From assembly GCA_016783865.1 (NCBI GenBank), contig JADHVS010000067.1:1-19438 (forward strand): a DNA stretch of 19,438 nt. The letters run 5' to 3'. Both the position numbers and the translations under genes were made by a program. The notes below the pieces were generated by a model. That model was not told where the DNA came from and searched no databases. It saw only the letters and a program-made list of their open reading frames with translations. This document shows positions 14,778 through 19,438 of the stretch, in pieces. This DNA is from Bacteroidales bacterium (GTDB taxonomy: Bacteria; Bacteroidota; Bacteroidia; Bacteroidales; SM23-62). Each line of letters begins with the position of its first letter. Position 1 is the first letter of the stretch.

Positions 14778-17507
14778 CTATTGCTTAACGGATACATTAC
14801 CTCCGGGACTCACTTCAATAATAATCGAGGCTAAACCTTCAGCTGACAGGTCTACCGGTTCACTGTCATTCAGGATCAACTCAAATATGCCATCATCAGG
14901 TAATCCGACAATTCGCATATCAGTCTCATAAGGTTGTTCCCAGGGTTGTTTTAATTTCGACATGGTACCCTCAGCCCTGATAATCAATCTGCGACCATTG
15001 AGCTTAACATCTTCAATACGGACACCATTGACCCCAATGGCAAGATCCTTCTTTATATTAACATAAGCCCCACCCAGCATGCGGTAAGCCTGACCCACCC
15101 CGCTGTTTACCCCGGAGCCTTCGCATAGTCCCGGAGCTGCCCTGTTGCCATCACAAGGCCATGAGCCATGTTCGATGTTTTCACCAGCTGTCCAGTCAGT
15201 AATAAGGGTAGTCAATGGATAGCTGCTGAAATGGCTATAGATATTATTGTTAGTGTGCCTGTCGTTCTTTATCAACGTAAGCGAGGCGTGTGCTGCGGCG
15301 ACACCACGTTCCAGTATATCCTGCCGGCCCAATTCCAGTCCGTACCATACGAGCGCATGTGAGGTATGGTGAGTATGGCCGTTGATCCATGCGGCATCAC
15401 CATTGTCGGTATCGACTCCGCCAAAAGGATATGCAGTATAAATATAATGCGGATTCCAACTTGACTGGCTAAAGCCAAAGAAATCAACCACTTGCTCGCC
15501 AGCAGTTAGATACTTTTGTTTACCGCTTGCTTCATACAATGATTTAAAACCCTCCATCGCCCATATCTGGCTGAGCACACCTCGTGTAGGCAAGCCCTGC
15601 CACATGTCGTCTTTATACCACAGCGGTTTTGGGCCACAGGAGAAATAATGCTCCTGGTCCTTCCAGTCCTGACGGGGCAAAATATTCTCTGTCATAAACC
15701 TGGCTATCCGTTCAGCACCATCCAGGTATTTTTGCTCATTTGTTACGTTGTAAAGTTCAGCCAGAAACCACATCGTAGCACCATTGTGGGCGCTGTTCCT
15801 CAATACCCAGTGAGGCGTCATGTCGTATGTTATCCATGCAGGAACGGTTCCATTGTCGTCGATCTGTGTCAGCATGTAATCGGCATAACGTTTTACATAA
15901 GAAATGATCCGCTGATCTGGTTCACATTGTTTATAATATTGGATCATGTGTGCTGCTGTTTTGCTGCAGGAGGCAATATTGTAGCTCTTACTATCCCATC
16001 CTTTGGCTGTCAGGAACCTGTTAGGATTTACATGGTAATAGGCCCAGAACTGGTAGCCGCCTTCGTCGACAAATTGACCTTCAAAAGAGGGCTGATCCAA
16101 AGGCGGATCGAAGTGGTTACCTATCCACTTTTTATCACTGGCTCTGTAGATAAGAGGGAATAGCCCGTTATCCTGGGGTGCCAGCAAAGCAAGATTTAAA
16201 GTTCGCCTGGCTTTGTCGATCAGATCAGGATCGTTAAGCTTCTCTCCCCAATAATAGAAACCCACTGCATCGGACATATTATTCCACCAGGCCATATTAT
16301 CCAGTAAGTCATTCCAGAAGGTTGCAGTGACCCGGTAACCGCCGACCGGTTGACCATCGATTTCAAATTTGAGAAATGAACCGTTGTCTTCATAGCCAGG
16401 TATTGGAGGATGAAATTCGCCCATGGGTTGAAATGTTTTCTCATATATTTTTTTCGCGTACTCTTCCAGGGGTAACGCTTGCGGACGGGCATCTTCCATT
16501 TCTTTTCTTCCATACTTTTCCCATTGGTACCGGCTGATCATTTGATAACCGATATTTTCAGGTGTTTCCGCGCCTATAAATAAATCAAACCCGTAATGAA
16601 CAGTGTTCTCACCAAGTGTGCGTACCATTGAGCCATCATTGGGATGTCGCCACCGGACGTGATAGTTTGGTATAACGTCGATCATACCAAAAGAAAAAAT
16701 TGGTTTGTCTGTCAGACCGCTTCTTATGTTAAGATCCAGGCCTGTCGGCATCGTCATAAACTCATCGACCAGCCCAACACCAAACAATCTTTCGGCTCCA
16801 CTATCGAGATCCACTCTTGCACGGCGTGCATCGGGTGAAAGGATCTGATATTCGTTTATCATATCAACATCGGGAACCAACGCGGTAAAAAGATTGCCTT
16901 CCTGCAATATCACCGCAGGTGAATAGAAAGCACGATCACCTATAATATCATCCACACGATCTTTAAGGCTAGGTGTATAAACAAAATCTGGAGCTTTATT
17001 CAGATTTAAAGTAAAAGTCGACAGCAGGTATTCAAGTTTCGCAGGTGAACCGGGCAGTTCTGAACTTATTTCAATATGAAAGAAGTTATCGTTTGAATTA
17101 AGCTGAACAGTCTGTTCAACCGTAGCATTTCTAAAAGAACCAGTCAGAATGATCTTGACGGTATCTTCTTTTTGTTCTTTTATTTTCACTGAATTTAGCC
17201 CTTCGGTAGCTATTAGCCGATGAGCTTTATCGATGCCTGAATTAAAAAGCTGAACACCGTCTGCCGGGAATTCTTCCGGAGGTCTGAAAGATTCAACGAC
17301 AAGTACCCACTGACCTGATTGTTTCGCGAAATACTTTTGCTCGATGTATTCCTTTTTAGTAACAAATTGTGCTTTTACAAGATTGTTGTCAATTTCAACA
17401 GTGTCTGCTTTTTCCCTGACATTAATTGCACCTTGCGCTGACGTCACAAACGGGGCCAAAAAAAAGCAAATCGATACTAATAAAATTAATGTGTTCTTTT
17501 TCATCAT
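14778..17507 (-). CDS. Uncharacterised secreted SH-family protein (paralogue B)
   Basis: A 909-residue protein, full-length paralogue of the one at 4388-7057. Starts at 17507 and 17504 (two consecutive ATGs) directly precede the signal peptide MKKNTLILLVSICFFLAPFVTSAQ. A longer in-frame extension would overlap the upstream sulfatase and hide the signal, so I reject it. The signal has no lipobox, unlike paralogue A, so the two may differ in location. Shared blocks with paralogue A are PPEEFPADGVQLFNSGID; GDRAFYSPAVILQEGNLFTALVPD; NDGSMVRTLGENTVHYGFDL; the helical-toroid repeats; YTAYPFGG with DTDNGDAAWINGH near residues 687-707; GENIEHG; and a C-terminal domain with the IVGLPDDG motif. The fold is probably a beta-domain plus a six-hairpin barrel, as in many glycosidases and uronyl hydrolases. 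No activity can be named. It follows the sulfatase by 34 bases, suggesting the two act on the same glycan. Confidence 0.8.
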   Translation of the reverse strand: MMKKNTLILLVSICFFLAPFVTSAQGAINVREKADTVEIDNNLVKAQFVTKKEYIEQKYFAKQSGQWVLVVESFRPPEEFPADGVQLFNSGIDKAHRLIATEGLNSVKIKEQKEDTVKIILTGSFRNATVEQTVQLNSNDNFFHIEISSELPGSPAKLEYLLSTFTLNLNKAPDFVYTPSLKDRVDDIIGDRAFYSPAVILQEGNLFTALVPDVDMINEYQILSPDARRARVDLDSGAERLFGVGLVDEFMTMPTGLDLNIRSGLTDKPIFSFGMIDVIPNYHVRWRHPNDGSMVRTLGENTVHYGFDLFIGAETPENIGYQMISRYQWEKYGRKEMEDARPQALPLEEYAKKIYEKTFQPMGEFHPPIPGYEDNGSFLKFEIDGQPVGGYRVTATFWNDLLDNMAWWNNMSDAVGFYYWGEKLNDPDLIDKARRTLNLALLAPQDNGLFPLIYRASDKKWIGNHFDPPLDQPSFEGQFVDEGGYQFWAYYHVNPNRFLTAKGWDSKSYNIASCSKTAAHMIQYYKQCEPDQRIISYVKRYADYMLTQIDDNGTVPAWITYDMTPHWVLRNSAHNGATMWFLAELYNVTNEQKYLDGAERIARFMTENILPRQDWKDQEHYFSCGPKPLWYKDDMWQGLPTRGVLSQIWAMEGFKSLYEASGKQKYLTAGEQVVDFFGFSQSSWNPHYIYTAYPFGGVDTDNGDAAWINGHTHHTSHALVWYGLELGRQDILERGVAAAHASLTLIKNDRHTNNNIYSHFSSYPLTTLITDWTAGENIEHGSWPCDGNRAAPGLCEGSGVNSGVGQAYRMLGGAYVNIKKDLAIGVNGVRIEDVKLNGRRLIIRAEGTMSKLKQPWEQPYETDMRIVGLPDDGIFELILNDSEPVDLSAEGLASIIIEVSPGGNVSVKQ

Positions 17508-17541
17508 TTTCTCAAGTTTGTCGTTGACATTTACTAATAAC

Positions 17542-19158
17542 TCAAGGCCGTCCGCGACCCGTACGGACGACAGTTCGAGTATCGTCAAACCAGTCCGAAT
17601 AATATGTACCGGGCAGCAGATCGTCATTCGCTTCAGCAAGCAGTTGCTTCAATCGCCTGCGCATCAACTCTTGCAGAGGACGGTTCTCTTCGTTGCCAAT
17701 AAGATTTGTCATTTGGTATGGATCCGCAATGTTGTCAAAGAGAAGTTCGCCACCGTCGATGTTCTTAGCATAGGTGTGGGTCTTGCTCCGAACACCCCGC
17801 CACTGCAGTTCGGCATGTTTGGCCTGGCAATAGTTGGGAGTTGATACGTAATGGGCTATGAGAACATCATCGCGTTGCACCTTGCCGGTTTTTAAAACCT
17901 CGCCTGACAGATCGATGCCGTCGATATCATCCGGAGGGTCGATGCCGACCAGCGCGCACAAAGTGGAAATGTGATCCATGGGTGTATACAGGGCATCGGA
18001 TACTGCGCCTGCCTTGATGTGGCCTGGCCAGCGGATAACCAGCGGTATATTAATCGATTCTTCGAAAGGCAACATCTTGCTCTTTCGGCCATGCGAACCG
18101 AGTTGTTCACCATGATCAGTAGTAAACACAACGATCGTGTTGTTGGCGAGCCCACTGCGGTCAAGGTACTCCAATATGCGGCCGAAGTTCTTGTCGACCT
18201 CAACGCACATAGCGTAATAGGTGCGCACCTGCTCAAGTGATAGCAAAGATCTCGTGTCTCCAAATGAAACAACTTCGAAAGGCAACTTTTGCTTCGAATT
18301 CGGAGGCAGTTTGATATTTTTGGGGATCTCCTTCAGGGCTTCAGTGGGTACATCGAGTTCTCCGCGCCAAAGAGGGTGTGGATAGTGGAAGGCCACCATC
18401 AAGAAGAAAGGAGAATCTGTATCCGTGTGTTGCTCCAAAAATTTGATTGCATCGTTGGCCATCCACTCGGCTTCATAGTCAGGATAATACTGGGGTTCGG
18501 GTGTATCGCGGTAATAAAACCCCTGATGATAACTCATGTGAAAATTGAATGCCGCCCAGTACTGGAATCCCAATCGCCCTCGACCCGGCGGGACAAATTC
18601 GGGTTCAATTAGCGTCGATGAGACAGGGCCCTCCTCGGGTTCGAGCATTGAATGATGCGTTATGAAGCCGGAAGTTAAGTGCCATTTGCCAATAAAACCC
18701 GTTTGATAGTCCGCTTCATTGAAGACGTCGGCAATGCCCCGCTCACCTGGTCGCGGATTAACAAAATTTAGAAGAAACCCAGTGTGCGTCGGATATTTCC
18801 CCGTCATTAGCATAGCGCGATATGGCGTACATAAAGGCGTCGTTGATAAAGCATTGGTGAATCGAATCCCCTCATGGGCCAGTCGATCGATGCTCGGCGT
18901 TTGAATATTAATGCTGCCATAGCAACTCACCGCATCCTTTCGGTGTTGATCGTCAAAGACAAAAAGAATGTTCGGCCGATCAGTTCCCTTCAGAATCCTG
19001 GCGGCCGTATCATTAGCAGTTCCTTTCAGATCCACATTCACACCTGTTAATGTCGAGCCATCTTCCAAGGCTGAAACTTTACCTGAAACCCCTGGTTTTT
19101 GCTCCCATGCACTGAATAACAAAACAAACGAGATAAACAATAGTAAAAACCTTTTCAT
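17542..19158 (-). CDS. Type I sulfatase with a TonB-receptor-like N-terminal segment
   Basis: A 538-residue protein whose residues from about 60 onward are a complete S1-type sulfatase. Visible features are RPNILFVFDDQHRKD with Ca2+-binding Asp69/Asp70; LCTPYRAMLMTG with Cys110 of C-x-P-x-R as the formylglycine site; IGKWHL with Lys158 and His160; TTDHGEQLGSHG with Asp348 and His349; and Lys361. It should cleave sulfate esters from a glycan in the periplasm or outside. The first 56 residues are unusual: a Sec signal ending FSAWEQ, then SGKVSALEDGSTLTGVNV and DLKGT. This is the opening of the carboxypeptidase-D-like domain of SusC/TonB receptors, here cut off after about 30 residues. Sampled 60-base lines in the body have 31-32 G+C, against 24-26 in the first 140 bases. 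It lies 34 bases upstream of SH paralogue B and 49 downstream of the third SH gene. Confidence 0.93.
   Translation of the reverse strand: MKRFLLLFISFVLLFSAWEQKPGVSGKVSALEDGSTLTGVNVDLKGTANDTAARILKGTDRPNILFVFDDQHRKDAVSCYGSINIQTPSIDRLAHEGIRFTNALSTTPLCTPYRAMLMTGKYPTHTGFLLNFVNPRPGERGIADVFNEADYQTGFIGKWHLTSGFITHHSMLEPEEGPVSSTLIEPEFVPPGRGRLGFQYWAAFNFHMSYHQGFYYRDTPEPQYYPDYEAEWMANDAIKFLEQHTDTDSPFFLMVAFHYPHPLWRGELDVPTEALKEIPKNIKLPPNSKQKLPFEVVSFGDTRSLLSLEQVRTYYAMCVEVDKNFGRILEYLDRSGLANNTIVVFTTDHGEQLGSHGRKSKMLPFEESINIPLVIRWPGHIKAGAVSDALYTPMDHISTLCALVGIDPPDDIDGIDLSGEVLKTGKVQRDDVLIAHYVSTPNYCQAKHAELQWRGVRSKTHTYAKNIDGGELLFDNIADPYQMTNLIGNEENRPLQELMRRRLKQLLAEANDDLLPGTYYSDWFDDTRTVVRTGRGRP
18991..19098 (-). other. 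Truncated carboxypeptidase-D-like (SusC-type) segment at the sulfatase N-terminus
   Basis: Residues 21-56 of the sulfatase contain GKV, EDGSTLTGVNV and LKGT, which match the first strands of the N-terminal domain of Bacteroidota TonB receptors. The remaining strands of that ~80-residue domain are missing and the sulfatase fold starts at once. Such a piece cannot fold as the complete domain, so it probably reflects a recombination event that supplied a leader. Confidence 0.6.
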
Positions 19159-19207
19159 AGTATTTAGTTTCGGTTATGATTTTGTATTATGCATTATAGC
19201 TGACAAT

Positions 19208-19438
19208 CTATTTTGAACTGCCCGGAATAACTATACGATACCTGCTTAATTCCGACGCGGTAACCTGGGCATGCTCGCGGTTGTTTATCATCAACGTGTA
19301 TTTACCCTGATCCGGAAGGCCCTCGACTTTCAGATCTATCTCAAAAGGCTCCTCATACGGGAAAGGCAGTCTGGATAACCTGTTTTTAATGTTTACACGG
19401 AGCGTCCGGCCTTGTAACTTGTAGCTTGTTATGTCAAT
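19208..19438 (-). CDS. C-terminal end of a third SH-family protein (paralogue C, partial)
   Basis: The last 76 codons and TAG stop of a gene that continues beyond the right edge. The translated end aligns without gaps to the C-terminal domains of the proteins at 4388-7057 and 14778-17507. It has a YKLQGRTLRVNIKN stretch (compare VKLNGRRLIIRAEG), PFPYEEPFEIDLKVEGLPD (compare MPYEKPFVIVIKVEGLTG), then YTLMIN and an ending RIVIP. It is therefore most likely another six-hairpin-type enzyme of the same family, with the sulfatase 49 bases downstream. The catalytic part is not visible, so it could also be a different enzyme sharing only this small beta domain. The C-terminal domain itself is probably a structural or binding add-on. 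Confidence 0.75.
   Translation of the reverse strand: MDITSYKLQGRTLRVNIKNRLSRLPFPYEEPFEIDLKVEGLPDQGKYTLMINNREHAQVTASELSRYRIVIPGSSK

Noticed and set aside
15648..16163. A 171-codon open frame on the plus strand
   Set aside because: It is antisense to conserved helical-toroid sequence of SH paralogue B and shows no recognisable motif.
17508..17639. A longer N-terminus for SH paralogue B
   Set aside because: It would overlap the end of the sulfatase gene and place 44 residues ahead of a clear signal peptide.
17344..17844. A plus-strand open frame spanning the junction of sulfatase and SH paralogue B
   Set aside because: It is antisense to the signal peptide of one gene and the C-terminus of another; the translation has no coherent features.

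Overview
The window looks like a carbohydrate-use gene cluster (a polysaccharide utilisation locus or part of one) from a Bacteroidota bacterium, probably marine or from an anaerobic community. The evidence is a single-strand run of glycoside hydrolases and type I sulfatases with lipoprotein or Sec signals, no visible Shine-Dalgarno pattern, AT-rich gaps, and one sulfatase that starts with a TonB-receptor-like N-terminal motif. Phylum assignment is an inference from these traits. I see no rRNA or tRNA gene, CRISPR array, insertion sequence or transposase.

Every gene reads on the minus strand, so transcription runs from position 19438 towards 1. In that order they are: the C-terminal end of a large uncharacterised protein (family 'SH' below, 19208-19438); a sulfatase with a chimeric N-terminus (17542-19158); a full-length SH protein (14778-17507); a lipoprotein built from a duplicated module (13780-14712); a uroporphyrinogen-decarboxylase-like (URO-D-like) protein (12596-13762); an L-rhamnose mutarotase (12260-12583); an L-rhamnose/H+ symporter RhaT (11112-12227); a GH172/DUF2961 lipoprotein with an extra C-terminal domain (9263-11098); a GH2 lipoprotein (7269-9188); a second full-length SH protein (4388-7057); a second GH172 protein (3149-4327); a GH116/DUF608 enzyme (407-3064); and the start of a second sulfatase (1-352). 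Most gaps are 12-85 bases. The only larger one (7058-7268, 211 bases) holds a near-perfect Fur-box-like palindrome, and it may separate two transcription units.

The genes fit together as follows. Sulfatases would remove sulfate. The GH2, GH116 and GH172 enzymes, and probably the SH proteins, would trim the glycan outside the cytoplasm. RhaT would import a released 6-deoxy-sugar, most likely L-rhamnose, and the mutarotase would convert its anomers for catabolism. A sulfated rhamnose-containing glycan such as ulvan or a sulfated rhamnan is a reasonable but unproven substrate. No GH78/GH106 rhamnosidase, polysaccharide lyase, SusC/SusD pair, regulator or RhaA/RhaB/RhaD is present in the window.

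The most novel parts are the SH family, present three times in 19 kb without a recognisable assigned activity, the duplicated-module lipoprotein, the URO-D-like protein with an altered metal-site motif, and the sulfatase carrying a receptor-type leader.
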